64,000 nt of DNA from Bacteroidota bacterium (GTDB lineage: Bacteria; Bacteroidota; Bacteroidia; Chitinophagales; Saprospiraceae). Below the pieces are notes generated by a model. The model ran no database searches, was not told the origin of the DNA, and worked only from the letters and a program-made list of their open reading frames with translations. The DNA lies in contig JAKQLF010000277.1 in assembly GCA_029567325.1 (NCBI GenBank), positions 62,001-126,000 of the forward strand, written 5' to 3'. The translations under genes were made by a program, and so were the position numbers. Of the stretch, positions 34,814-43,657 are shown in pieces (positions within the stretch are counted from its first letter, which is position 1; every line of letters begins with the position of its first letter).

Positions 34814-35641
34814 ATGGAAGTAATCACACTTGGATTTTCGCCTTGCCCAAATGACACTTTTATTTTCGGAGCCTTGGTCAACGATCAGTTGATACACAAG
34901 GATTTGTCTTTTCAATACATGATGGAGGATGTAGAATACCTCAATAAAGCTGCACTGGCAGGTGATTTGGACGTGGTGAAAGTTAGTTATTTTGCCTTTA
35001 CAAAACTATCAGATAAATACCAGTTGTTGACTTCGGGCGGAGCTCTTGGTACCAACTGTGGCCCATTGATCATCTCAAAAACATCGGGTAGAATTCCTTC
35101 AGAAAAAGATGTAATAGCCATTCCAGGAGAAAATACCACCGCAAATCTGTTACTTACATTGGCTTATCCACAATGCACCAATAAAGAAGTGGTCTTGTTT
35201 TCTGATATTGAAAAAGGTGTTTTAGAAGGAAAATATGATTTTGGTCTCATCATTCACGAATCTAGATTTACTTATCAGCAAAATGGATTGTTTAAAGTTC
35301 GTGATTTAGGCGAATTCTGGGAAGAATATACTGGAACGCCAATACCGCTTGGTGCTATTGCCATCAAAAAATCTTTGCCTGAAAATACAAAAAAGCGGAT
35401 CAATGAGCTCATTTCTGAGAGTTTGCAATACGCCTATGACCATAGAGATAGCGCTATGGATTTTGTAAAGCAACATGCACAGGGAATGGATCCAGTCGTC
35501 ATGCAAGCGCACATTGACCTGTATGTGACACCTTATTCGATGGATCTGGGTGATCATGGTAAAATGGCTGCTTCACGATTATTTCATGAGATTGAACTAA
35601 AGTTGGGCATCAAGGAGCCAGAATGGCCAATATACATTTGA
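34814..35641 (+). CDS. mqnD: 1,4-dihydroxy-6-naphthoate synthase (futalosine menaquinone pathway)
   Basis: This 275-aa cytoplasmic enzyme converts cyclic dehypoxanthinylfutalosine to 1,4-dihydroxy-6-naphthoate in menaquinone biosynthesis by the futalosine route. The hallmark GFSPCPNDTF is at 7-16, followed by the periplasmic-binding-protein-like fold with ALAGDLDVVKVSYFAF and the pocket segment GENTTANLLLTLA. Length fits MqnD (about 270-290 aa). It stands alone between the porZ-like gene (divergent) and a glycosyltransferase; no other mqn gene is in the window. Its ATG at 34814 is the first residue of the conserved domain. Confidence 0.95.
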   Translation: MEVITLGFSPCPNDTFIFGALVNDQLIHKDLSFQYMMEDVEYLNKAALAGDLDVVKVSYFAFTKLSDKYQLLTSGGALGTNCGPLIISKTSGRIPSEKDVIAIPGENTTANLLLTLAYPQCTNKEVVLFSDIEKGVLEGKYDFGLIIHESRFTYQQNGLFKVRDLGEFWEEYTGTPIPLGAIAIKKSLPENTKKRINELISESLQYAYDHRDSAMDFVKQHAQGMDPVVMQAHIDLYVTPYSMDLGDHGKMAASRLFHEIELKLGIKEPEWPIYI

Positions 35642-35708
35642 GGGATAAATAATTTATTTGAGATCATTGTTGATATTCATTATTATTGTCTATCAATTCC
35701 AATAAATC

Positions 35709-37457
35709 TTGACCAACTCCAAAAAAAATATTCTTAATAACATAAGCTATTTAGTTTTTGTATCTATTCTTATTTACGAAATATTCCAAATTTATACGGC
35801 TAAACGAGACCTTCTTCAACTTAGTCAAAATCTGAATTTCAACCTTGCCTATTTTCTCATTTGTTGTTGTGTTTTCACTGCCATCATTTTGTTGAATAAG
35901 GATAAGGAACAAGTTGCACCGGAAACGATAGCTTTACCCAAAGAAAAACGGTCTACTTCGTATTTTGATGGAATATTTACGTTTTGGAAACAGTTGCCTT
36001 GGTATATCAATGGAGGAGTCCTACTATTGAGTATATTAATGGGTTTGTTGTGTTTTTTTGATTTGGGTTATTTTGATATTTTACCAGATGAATCGCTACA
36101 CATAGAATCTGCCCAGGGTTTTAATGAGACGGGAAACTTCAAAAGGTGGGACTTTCTTTTAAACAAAACTGGAGAGCCATATGATCGAGCATGGTCTTAT
36201 ACTTTTCTCATCGCAATTGTTTATAAATTTTTTGGTGTTTCTGTTGAAAATGCACGTTTAGTTTCTGCCTTATTGGGAATACTTTTCGTCCCAGTGATGT
36301 TCAGAATTTCCATGTATTTTACCAAAAGTTACACGGCGTCTTTGTTGACTACCTTGGCTGTAATATTTTGTCCCTATTTCTTAGTTTACTTTCGTAGAAT
36401 TAGGATGTACTCCATGCTTTTACCCGTATTTGCACTCTTTTATTATTTTGCTATTCGGGTTATAAATGAGCCTAGTGGAAGAGGTAAATTATTTGGGTCT
36501 GTTTTATTGGGAAAGCTACTAGATTTCAAAATGCCATTATTGGGAATGACCTTGTTTTTTCTCTTTCTATCATTCAATGTGCATCAATTATCATTACTGA
36601 GCCTTGTAGCCTTGTTTATCTATTTTATCTATCTAGTGATCTTACAAAAGAGTCTCAGGTTAATGACCATTTTTGGCCTTGGAGTTGTCATACTTATTTT
36701 AATAATGATAAAACCAGAGGTTTCTGGTGGACTCGAAAATAAATTCAGTTTTTTCAAAGAAAACAACCAAATCTACCTTACCTTTTTATTGCAGCCTTTA
36801 TTTAGCATCAACTTCACTTTAGCAGTTTTTACATCGGGCATTTTATTCATTTTTAAAAGTGAAAATAAAAAGATGTTGGTTGCACTGTATGCAATGGTCT
36901 TATCTACCATATGTTTATTTGTTTATTGCATTCAATATGATATCCATTTCAGGTATATCTCCTACACAATGCCTTTTTTCTTTATTTTAATGTTTTATCT
37001 CTTAAATATTTACAATGAAAAGGTGGCACCAAAATATTTTTCTTTTGTGCTTCCTTTAGCATGTGTTTCAGTGATGCTCTTAAATTTTGTAAATAGCAAG
37101 GAATCCATCTATTACAAAAATCCAGAAGCTCAGTTTACTGAGAAGGTCTACAGGACGATGAAAAGGCAATTTGACCCTAAAACACAACAAATCTTGGCTT
37201 TATTCCCAGAAGAATTTTATCTAGATGAAATGGCTCCTAATACTCCGCTGATCGCAATGCCAAAAGATAAGGAATTGGGCCTCGGACAATTGAATTTCCT
37301 CCTGTCCAAAAAACAAAGTTCTTGGGTTACCTGGCCAACACACAAATCAAGACACATGCGTCAAGAGGTGATAGAAAAGATTAACAACACTTGTCAAAAG
37401 TATCATGGGTATGCGATTGACAATACTTTTGTAAAGTTGTATTTGTGTAGAAGGTAA
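35709..37457 (+). CDS. GT-C (ArnT/PMT-like, GT39/GT83 type) membrane glycosyltransferase
   Basis: This 582-aa polytopic inner-membrane protein has about 11-12 hydrophobic helices followed by a soluble C-terminal domain of about 120 residues. After helix 3 it has the loop YFDILPDESLHIESAQGF with the acidic pair expected for GT-C enzymes that use lipid-phosphate sugars. YFRRIRMYSMLLPVFALFYY follows, resembling the RxRxY segment of this superfamily. The donor and acceptor are unknown. An in-frame TAA at 35703-35705 is 3 bp upstream and the next Met is far inside, so TTG at 35709 must be the start. A perfect 20-bp palindrome after the stop probably terminates it. Confidence 0.82.
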   Translation: MTNSKKNILNNISYLVFVSILIYEIFQIYTAKRDLLQLSQNLNFNLAYFLICCCVFTAIILLNKDKEQVAPETIALPKEKRSTSYFDGIFTFWKQLPWYINGGVLLLSILMGLLCFFDLGYFDILPDESLHIESAQGFNETGNFKRWDFLLNKTGEPYDRAWSYTFLIAIVYKFFGVSVENARLVSALLGILFVPVMFRISMYFTKSYTASLLTTLAVIFCPYFLVYFRRIRMYSMLLPVFALFYYFAIRVINEPSGRGKLFGSVLLGKLLDFKMPLLGMTLFFLFLSFNVHQLSLLSLVALFIYFIYLVILQKSLRLMTIFGLGVVILILIMIKPEVSGGLENKFSFFKENNQIYLTFLLQPLFSINFTLAVFTSGILFIFKSENKKMLVALYAMVLSTICLFVYCIQYDIHFRYISYTMPFFFILMFYLLNIYNEKVAPKYFSFVLPLACVSVMLLNFVNSKESIYYKNPEAQFTEKVYRTMKRQFDPKTQQILALFPEEFYLDEMAPNTPLIAMPKDKELGLGQLNFLLSKKQSSWVTWPTHKSRHMRQEVIEKINNTCQKYHGYAIDNTFVKLYLCRR

Positions 37458-37494
37458 TGGAAACTAGGTTGCTCTGGTTTGCTTTAAATAGTAA

Positions 37495-37514
37495 AGACGC
37501 AAGGCCTTGCGTCT
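37495..37514. terminator. Perfect 20-bp palindrome between convergent genes
   Basis: AGACGCAAGGCCTTGCGTCT is a perfect palindrome located 38 bp after the glycosyltransferase stop and 48 bp before the thrS stop on the other strand. It can form a compact hairpin on both transcripts. The GACGCAA/TTGCGTC arms recur in the palindrome at 63952-63967, so it may also be a REP-like element. Confidence 0.55.
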
Positions 37515-37561
37515 CAACTTTATGTCTTATGGGCGGAAAGCATTCCACCCCTTCTATTCCA

Positions 37562-39508
37562 TTACTTTTCTATCTGTGCTTCCGTAGCGTCAATTTCATT
37601 TTGAACATAAGCGGCCAATTCTGCTACCGTCATGGTACCAATGTCTCCTAGACCTTGCCTTCTTACTGAAACTGTTCCTGTTTCTGCTTCTTTATCGCCA
37701 ATGATCAACATCAAAGGGACGCGTTTCAATTCGGTATCGCGAATTTTTCTGCCCAAAGACTCATTTCGATCATCAATAAATCCTCTGATGTCATATTTTT
37801 TGAGTGCTGTTTCCACTGTTTTGCAATAATCAATTAATCTCTCTGATACAGGGAGCATGCCATATTGATCGGGCGTAAGCCAAAGTGGAAATTTACCTGC
37901 AGTGTGCTCAATGAGGATAGATATAAACCTTTCCATACTGCCGAAAGGAGCTCTGTGAATCATCACTGGCCGGTGAGGTTTGTTGTCAGAACCAACATAC
38001 TCCAATTGGAATCTTTCTGGCAAATTGTAATCTACCTGTATGGTTCCCAATTGCCAAGAACGGCCCAAAGCGTCCTTGATCATGAAATCTAGTTTTGGAC
38101 CATAAAATGCAGCCTCCCCGAGTGCAGTTGTTGTAATCAAATCAACTTCACTTGTTGCCTCAATGATGGCTTTTTCGGCAGCATCCCAATTCTCATCACT
38201 GCCAATATATTTTTCTGGAGTTGCTGGGTCTCTCAAAGAAATCTGAGCCGTAAAATTATCAAATCCCATTTTTTTGATGACCTTGGTTGTCAATTCCAGG
38301 ACGTTGAGGAATTCACCTTTAACCTGATCAACGGTGCAAAAAATATGGGCATCGTCTTGTGTAAAACCTCTTACCCTAGACAGACCATGTAATTCTCCTG
38401 CTTGCTCATAACGATAAACTGTTCCAAATTCACCAATTCTCAAAGGCAATTCTTTGTATGACCTTGGTTTATGTGCAAAGATTTCACAATGGTGAGGGCA
38501 ATTCATGGGTTTGAGCAAAAACTCTTCCCCTTCTCTAGGAGTTTTAATTGGTTGGAAACTATCAGCACCATATTTGGCATAGTGTCCTGAAGTTTCATAC
38601 AATGCTTTGCCGCCAATATGCGGAGTGACCACCATTTGATAACCACTTTTTTCTTGTTCTTCCCGAAGGTAATTTTGCAAACGCTCTCTGAGTTGTGTTC
38701 CTTTAGGTAACCATAGTGGCAATCCACTTCCCACTTTTTCAGAAAACATAAAGAGTTCCAATTCCGCACCTAATTTTCTATGGTCACGTTTTTTGGCTTC
38801 TTCTATCATTTCGAGGTATTCGGTCAATTCCTTTTGTTTCGGAAAGGTGATGCCATATACCCTAGTCATCATTTTACGCTTTTCATCACCACGCCAATAG
38901 GCACCTGCGATGTTTGTCAACTTTACTGCCTTGATTGGTGAAGTGTCAGGAATGTGTGGACCTCTACACAGATCGGTAAAATTTCCTTGTGTATAAAAAG
39001 TGATTTTACCATCTTCCAATCCTTCTAGCAATTCCAATTTATATTCATCGCCTTTTTCTTCGAAATACGCAATTGCTTCTGCTTTTCCTACATCTTTCCT
39101 TACGAACGTATTTTTCTCCCTCGCCAAGTCCAACATTTTTTGCTCCAATTTATCCAAATCAGCTGGAGCAAGTGCTCTGTCACCTAAATCGACATCGTAA
39201 TAAAAACCAGCTTCGATTGCTGGCCCTATACCAAACTTAGCTCCAGGGAAAGCAGATTCCAAGGCTTCGGCAAACAAATGGGCGGAAGAGTGCCAAAAAG
39301 TATTCTTTCCAGCTTTGTCATTCCAGGTATTGAGTTTTACATTACTGTCCGTGGTTATGGCTCTGCTCGCATCCCAAGTTTCTCCATTTACATCAGCACT
39401 CAGCACATTTCTTGCCAAGCCCTCACTGATCGATAGGGCAATGTCCATAGCTGACACACCGCTTTCGTACTGCCGTACACTTCCATCGGGCAAAGTAATG
39501 TTTATCAT
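37562..39508 (-). CDS. thrS: Threonyl-tRNA synthetase
   Basis: This 648-aa class II aminoacyl-tRNA synthetase charges tRNA-Thr. The order is standard: TGS domain (about 1-60, [14 protein letters not shown]), editing domain (about 70-230, with the [11 protein letters not shown]is motif), catalytic core ([16 protein letters not shown]; motif 2 region [21 protein letters not shown]), zinc ligands Cys ([10 protein letters not shown]) and two His (ends of the ICTV.. and [11 protein letters not shown] segments), and anticodon-binding domain from about 540 ([11 protein letters not shown] to the end). Full length and no missing motif. The first ATG matches the TGS start. It is transcribed alone; infC does not follow in this window. 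Confidence 0.98.
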   Translation of the reverse strand: MINITLPDGSVRQYESGVSAMDIALSISEGLARNVLSADVNGETWDASRAITTDSNVKLNTWNDKAGKNTFWHSSAHLFAEALESAFPGAKFGIGPAIEAGFYYDVDLGDRALAPADLDKLEQKMLDLAREKNTFVRKDVGKAEAIAYFEEKGDEYKLELLEGLEDGKITFYTQGNFTDLCRGPHIPDTSPIKAVKLTNIAGAYWRGDEKRKMMTRVYGITFPKQKELTEYLEMIEEAKKRDHRKLGAELELFMFSEKVGSGLPLWLPKGTQLRERLQNYLREEQEKSGYQMVVTPHIGGKALYETSGHYAKYGADSFQPIKTPREGEEFLLKPMNCPHHCEIFAHKPRSYKELPLRIGEFGTVYRYEQAGELHGLSRVRGFTQDDAHIFCTVDQVKGEFLNVLELTTKVIKKMGFDNFTAQISLRDPATPEKYIGSDENWDAAEKAIIEATSEVDLITTTALGEAAFYGPKLDFMIKDALGRSWQLGTIQVDYNLPERFQLEYVGSDNKPHRPVMIHRAPFGSMERFISILIEHTAGKFPLWLTPDQYGMLPVSERLIDYCKTVETALKKYDIRGFIDDRNESLGRKIRDTELKRVPLMLIIGDKEAETGTVSVRRQGLGDIGTMTVAELAAYVQNEIDATEAQIEK

Positions 39509-39547
39509 ATTCTATTTATTTATTATATATCTAAGCTCTTCGAGGCA

Positions 39548-39580
39548 CAAAAGTAAAAAATGGTAGCTGGTATATCATTA
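39548..39580 (-). promoter_or_regulatory. Tentative thrS promoter
   Basis: Minus-strand TACTTTTG (39548-39555) fits TAnnTTTG exactly and lies 40 bp upstream of the thrS ATG. The -33 position about 20 bp upstream reads ATGA instead of TTTG, so only half of the promoter is convincing. Confidence 0.35.
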
Positions 39581-39784
39581 AAATTGAAAAGATATTTCTG
39601 AGTATGGTATAGACTCTACAAAATTCGGTATTTTATCCTAAATTAGGCGATAATTCCTGAATAAAGAGACTGAAAACAAAAGCTCTAATTTACGATCTGT
39701 CTATAAAAATTTTAAAACAAGAACGAAAAAATGAGAAATTACGTTATTTTTACTTCAGGGTTTTGATAAAAATAAAGCAATAAT

Positions 39785-40246
39785 ATGATTGGAGAAAGTA
39801 AGGTTCAAAATAAAAAGACGCTTGTAAATTTATCTTTATATAAAAAAATTATAATGTCATTAGGTCCGTCTGTCTTTATAGACTTAGATAAACCTAAATC
39901 ATTAAAGATTGAGGAAGAACTACAAAATATTAAGCAAAAATTTTTAATTGATCAGCTTGGACTTGAAGACTCCCCTGCTCTGGATAAAAAATTGGATAAA
40001 ATAACAAAGATATTTTTAGAATCTAATAATTTTGAAGATTACGGACTCCCCTACTTTTATTATTTACTAGTTATTCATTTTGACTCTATTGATTTCTTTC
40101 TCAAAGAGAAAATTTCAAATGAAAAAGAAAATGATCTTTCGGAGCCACTGTTAGATTTTGCTAAAAGCTTAGCTTCCAGACAAAAAGATATTGACCAAGA
40201 TATCCGTAGAGTAACAGATGAAAACTTTTTTTCTCTCTTATTATGA
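39785..40246 (+). CDS. Unknown small protein, first gene of a two-gene island
   Basis: This 153-aa soluble protein has many Lys, Ile and Asp residues and heptad-like helical stretches (EELQNIKQKFLIDQL and later KDIDQDIRRVTDENF). There is no signal or membrane segment. No family is recognised. It overlaps the next gene by 4 bp (ATGA), so the two products are probably made together. A shorter version from the ATG at 39854 is possible. The coding sequence is visibly more AT-rich than the flanking thrS and aminopeptidase P genes, consistent with acquisition by transfer. Confidence 0.65.
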   Translation: MIGESKVQNKKTLVNLSLYKKIIMSLGPSVFIDLDKPKSLKIEEELQNIKQKFLIDQLGLEDSPALDKKLDKITKIFLESNNFEDYGLPYFYYLLVIHFDSIDFFLKEKISNEKENDLSEPLLDFAKSLASRQKDIDQDIRRVTDENFFSLLL

Positions 40247-40851
40247 ATATCGAAGAAGCGATCTTTCTTTATTTACCGAAATATTTGTCTGCAGAAAGTC
40301 AAAAAAGAATATTTGAAGAAATAAGAGGCTTTCCTGAAAATTTAAATTCTAGATTTTACACCACAGTTTTAAAAAACGAAACTAACGTTTTTCAAGGTGA
40401 CGGCATAATTGATCTTATGGTAACAGACTTGCCTAATTCAAAAATTGAAAATGCAAAATGCATAATAATTTCAAACACTTGCGACATAGACCCAGCAAAT
40501 ACTAGGTATTTTGAATCTCGTCTAACATATGCTCCTATTTTCAGTTTGGAAATGTACAAGGCAAACCTTGAAAAGAATAACATAGATAAACAAAAAATAA
40601 AAGCTCATATAAATGCAATTAGGTCGCAGGAGATTACACAAATATTTTATTTGCCTGCAAATACCGAAATTCCAGAAGCAATAGTTTTTCTAGATCGCCT
40701 CAATAATTGCAAAATAGATGTTATTACAAAAAATAATATTTACAGTAAAAGATTATTCACTTTAAGCAACTATGGCTTCTACATGTTTTTATTGAAATTA
40801 TCAATGTCATTCACTAGAATTGGAGAATCAGTAGATCGCGACAATCCTTAA
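40243..40851 (+). CDS. Unknown protein with an SNTCDI motif, second gene of the island
   Basis: This 202-aa protein is translationally coupled to the gene before it. It has an N-terminal helical part and a central strand followed by IIISNTCDIDPAN, a Cys-Asp motif that recalls VLSQSCDL/VVLTQTCDI segments in several uncharacterised accessory proteins. Later come TYAPIFSLEMYK and QIFYLPANTEIPEAIVFLDRL, then two aromatic-rich helices. No enzyme family is recognised. AT-rich composition sets it apart from its neighbours. It ends 19 bp before aminopeptidase P on the same strand. A toxin, defence or regulatory role is possible but cannot be supported from sequence alone. Confidence 0.65.
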   Translation: MNIEEAIFLYLPKYLSAESQKRIFEEIRGFPENLNSRFYTTVLKNETNVFQGDGIIDLMVTDLPNSKIENAKCIIISNTCDIDPANTRYFESRLTYAPIFSLEMYKANLEKNNIDKQKIKAHINAIRSQEITQIFYLPANTEIPEAIVFLDRLNNCKIDVITKNNIYSKRLFTLSNYGFYMFLLKLSMSFTRIGESVDRDNP

Positions 40852-40870
40852 CACAAATTAAAAATTGAAT

Positions 40871-42259
40871 ATGACCACTCATTTCCCATTTTCAGCAGAA
40901 ACTTATCGTGCGCGAAGAACCCAATTCATCAACTTTGTAAAATCGGGAAAATACTTATTTCTGAGCAATGACGAGGTAGCCTATAATTATACAGACAATG
41001 TTTTCCCTTATCGGCAAGACAGTTGTTTTTTGTATTATTTTGGCCTGGACTTTCCTGGAATATATGGCATAATCGATGCCGACGCTGGAACCACAACCCT
41101 GTTTGCCGATGATATCGACATCAATATGGTCATCTGGACAGGCCCAATGCCTTCCATGAAATCCTTAGCTGAAAAAGTGGGCATTGACTTAGTTTTGAAG
41201 GTTGATGTTTTGGAAAAATCGGTTTCATCAGATATTCATTTTTTACCTCCTTACAGAGCTGTCCACTCTATTCTTTTGTCTAAAATACTTGGAAAAGACG
41301 TTCACAGCATTGCAGAAAGTGCTTCTAGAACCATGATCAAAGCGATCATCGCGCAACGATCCATCAAATCTGATGAGGAATTGGTTTTGATGAATGAAGC
41401 TACAACCATCAGTGAAACTATGCATTTAGCTGTCATGAAAGCCACCAAAGCTGGTTTGAAAGAATATGAATTGGTCGCATTGGCTTCCAAAATAGCAAGA
41501 GAACACGGCACGGTTTGGTCTTTTCCACCTATTATGACCATCAATGGGCAAACTTTACACAACCATGGTCATCATAATGAGTTGATGAAGGATCGAATTT
41601 TACTTTTTGATGGCGGTTGCGAATTAACTTCTGGATACGCAGGAGATCTAACCAGAGCTTATCCTGTTTCAGGTAAATTTACCCATAAGCAGAAAGAGGT
41701 CTATGAAATTGTCCTGGGTGCTCAAAAAACCGCGATCGACCTCATCAAACCCGGTGAAGCTTATTTAAATTGCCATTTAGCTTCAGCGCGCTACATATTT
41801 GACGGCTTAAAACAACTGGGCATCACCAAAGGAGACCGCAACGAAGCAGTCCAAGCTGGGGCTCATGCTCTATTTTTCCCACACGGACTCGGTCATATGA
41901 TTGGACTAGATGTCCATGATTTGGAAAACTTGGGAGAAGACAATGTGGGTTATGATGAAACCATCAGCCGCAGCAAACAATTTGGTTTGAGATCTCTTCG
42001 CATGGCCAAAAAATTGGAAATAGGACACGTTGTGACCGTAGAGCCTGGCATTTATTTTATTCCCGAATTAATTGCCTTGTGGAAAAATGAGCAAAAATTT
42101 TCTGAGTTTATCAACTATCAAACATTGGAATCGTACCTCGATTTTGGTGGTATCAGAATTGAGGATGATTATGTAGTAGTAGCTGGCGGGTCAAAAAAAT
42201 TGGGTGATGTCAATTTACCCAAGGAGATTGGCGATGTAGAGTCAGTATTGTCAATGTAG
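40871..42259 (+). CDS. pepP: Aminopeptidase P family Xaa-Pro aminopeptidase (M24B)
   Basis: This 462-aa manganese enzyme removes an N-terminal residue preceding proline. The start is taken as the ATG at 40871; an in-frame TTG six bases earlier is less likely. The N-terminal domain (about 1-165) has the PepP-type AMP_N fold (RRTQFINFVKSG, FPYRQDSCFLYYFGLD). The C-terminal pita-bread domain carries all five metal ligands: the two Asp in LLFDGGCELTSGYAGDLTR, the His in FPHGLGHMIGLDVHD, the Glu in TVEPGIYF and the Glu in GIRIEDDYVV. Length fits PepP (440-460 aa). Cytoplasmic, with no signal peptide. It may be co-transcribed with the island genes. Confidence 0.95.
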   Translation: MTTHFPFSAETYRARRTQFINFVKSGKYLFLSNDEVAYNYTDNVFPYRQDSCFLYYFGLDFPGIYGIIDADAGTTTLFADDIDINMVIWTGPMPSMKSLAEKVGIDLVLKVDVLEKSVSSDIHFLPPYRAVHSILLSKILGKDVHSIAESASRTMIKAIIAQRSIKSDEELVLMNEATTISETMHLAVMKATKAGLKEYELVALASKIAREHGTVWSFPPIMTINGQTLHNHGHHNELMKDRILLFDGGCELTSGYAGDLTRAYPVSGKFTHKQKEVYEIVLGAQKTAIDLIKPGEAYLNCHLASARYIFDGLKQLGITKGDRNEAVQAGAHALFFPHGLGHMIGLDVHDLENLGEDNVGYDETISRSKQFGLRSLRMAKKLEIGHVVTVEPGIYFIPELIALWKNEQKFSEFINYQTLESYLDFGGIRIEDDYVVVAGGSKKLGDVNLPKEIGDVESVLSM

Positions 42260-42299
42260 GTCGATCCCCTTTCAGAAACAGAGACTAGTGAGCAAAGGA

Positions 42300-42379
42300 G
42301 GTAAATTAAGTGGCTCGAAGCTCGTGGCTCGAAACTCGTGGCTCGCAGCTGACCGCCAAAAACTGATCGCTGAAAGCTG
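42300..42379. repeat. Short GTGGCTCGAAGCTC repeats and a GATCAGTTTT-type element
   Basis: Three copies of a unit like GTGGCTCGAAACTC lie at about 42311-42348, followed by a CCAAAAACTGATCGCTGAAAG element. The complement of the latter (TTCAGCGATCAGTTTT) also occurs at 5131-5146, so it is a dispersed repeat. It fills the gap between two convergent genes. Confidence 0.7.
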
Positions 42380-42384
42380 CCTCC

Positions 42385-43575
42385 TCAATAAACTTCCACA
42401 GCCACCTCTTCTTCAAACGCATTGATAAAAAGAGGATACTCATCAGTCAAACCATTATAAGCAGCAGTTTTAGCGTCCATTCGGTGTTTGGTCACCAACG
42501 ATTTAATGACGTATTTCCCCTTGGTTTTAGGCTTATAATTTAGTTGAAATGTTCTTCTTTCTCCAGGGTTCATATTGTTGTCAGCTATTTTTTTAGCAGA
42601 GGGGTACCATTCCCAAGTTTCTCCAATCCTATCCGTTTTTGTAAATACCGTTTTGCCAGAAGATTGATCCATAATTTCCAATTTGATGAGATAAAATCGC
42701 TCAGGATCACCTGTTGGTAATCGGTGGCCAGCGAATTCATTTTGCAAAGTCAATTGATATTGAATGCTGTCGGTTACTTCAATTTTTTCTTTGACTTTTG
42801 AAGGATAAAAAGCCATGCCATTGAGACTTTTTACGACCAAACCTTTCACTTTCGGAATGCCTGATCCAGAAAAACTATGTAGATGGGATGTCCTAACTGG
42901 CATACCAAAAACCAATGGTCTTTGCAGTGTATCCATGTGACAAGAAATGCAATTCTTTTGCCCATGAAATGAACTGGCAGCCCACTCATCGCCTGTTTGG
43001 AAAGTACAAACCAACTCTGGAGTCACCACAGCATTGGCGTTATGACAATTTAAACACAAAGTTTCATTGAGAAATTTAGGATCTTTTTTCACCTTATGAG
43101 GTGCTTTGTCAGACCCAATCGTCCCGATAATGGCTCCATCACGCACATGGCAAGAAGCACACCCAATGCCCTCAGCTTGCATTGAAGCGTCAAAACGGGG
43201 ATTCTTTTTGCGCACAGGTTGATAGATATCTCCGTCATAAAGCCCTTCCACCAAATATTCTTGTTGATTCTCCAAAGGTATGTGGCAATTTATACACAAA
43301 AAAGGGCTAGATTCTTTTTTGAGTTCGGCTTGAAACTGCATGTCTGTCCAAGCATGAGCATGAGTAGAAGTCTTCCACTCCGCATAATGAGCCTGATGAC
43401 AAACCCCACAATCTTCAGACTTTATTGACACCAAACCTTGTGGTACTTCCTGAAATGGAACTGCCTTTTCCCAATTGTCTTGAAGTGGTACGATGTCTTT
43501 TTTCAAACCAAAATAGGCAGCAACCAGTGCTACAGCGAAAAAAAGGCCTATGATTACCTGCTTTTTTACAATCAA
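42385..43575 (-). CDS. Membrane-anchored or exported pentaheme cytochrome c
   Basis: This 396-aa protein has an N-terminal hydrophobic segment (about 6-24) as signal or anchor and five CxxCH heme-attachment sites: CGVCH (56-60), CINCH (94-98), CASCH (139-143), CLNCH (174-178) and CISCH (209-213). Additional His residues near the sites may be distal ligands. The C-terminal 180 residues are heme-free and beta-rich (HRLPTGDPERFYLIKLEI), an arrangement seen in cytochrome c554-like or multiheme proteins that receive electrons from periplasmic dehydrogenases. It lies 82 bp downstream of a PQQ-dehydrogenase/cytochrome fusion and is a plausible electron acceptor for it. Confidence 0.88.
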   Translation of the reverse strand: MIVKKQVIIGLFFAVALVAAYFGLKKDIVPLQDNWEKAVPFQEVPQGLVSIKSEDCGVCHQAHYAEWKTSTHAHAWTDMQFQAELKKESSPFLCINCHIPLENQQEYLVEGLYDGDIYQPVRKKNPRFDASMQAEGIGCASCHVRDGAIIGTIGSDKAPHKVKKDPKFLNETLCLNCHNANAVVTPELVCTFQTGDEWAASSFHGQKNCISCHMDTLQRPLVFGMPVRTSHLHSFSGSGIPKVKGLVVKSLNGMAFYPSKVKEKIEVTDSIQYQLTLQNEFAGHRLPTGDPERFYLIKLEIMDQSSGKTVFTKTDRIGETWEWYPSAKKIADNNMNPGERRTFQLNYKPKTKGKYVIKSLVTKHRMDAKTAAYNGLTDEYPLFINAFEEEVAVEVY

Positions 43576-43657
43576 ACTAACTTATTTTATTACAAAAATG
43601 AACGAAATCTTTCAAAGCAATGGTAACAAAAGATACTTATCCTCAAACAAGTGTCCG

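Noticed and set aside
37457..37651. Plus-strand ORF of 64 codons after the glycosyltransferase
   Set aside because: It runs through a palindrome and into the antisense of thrS; no coding character.
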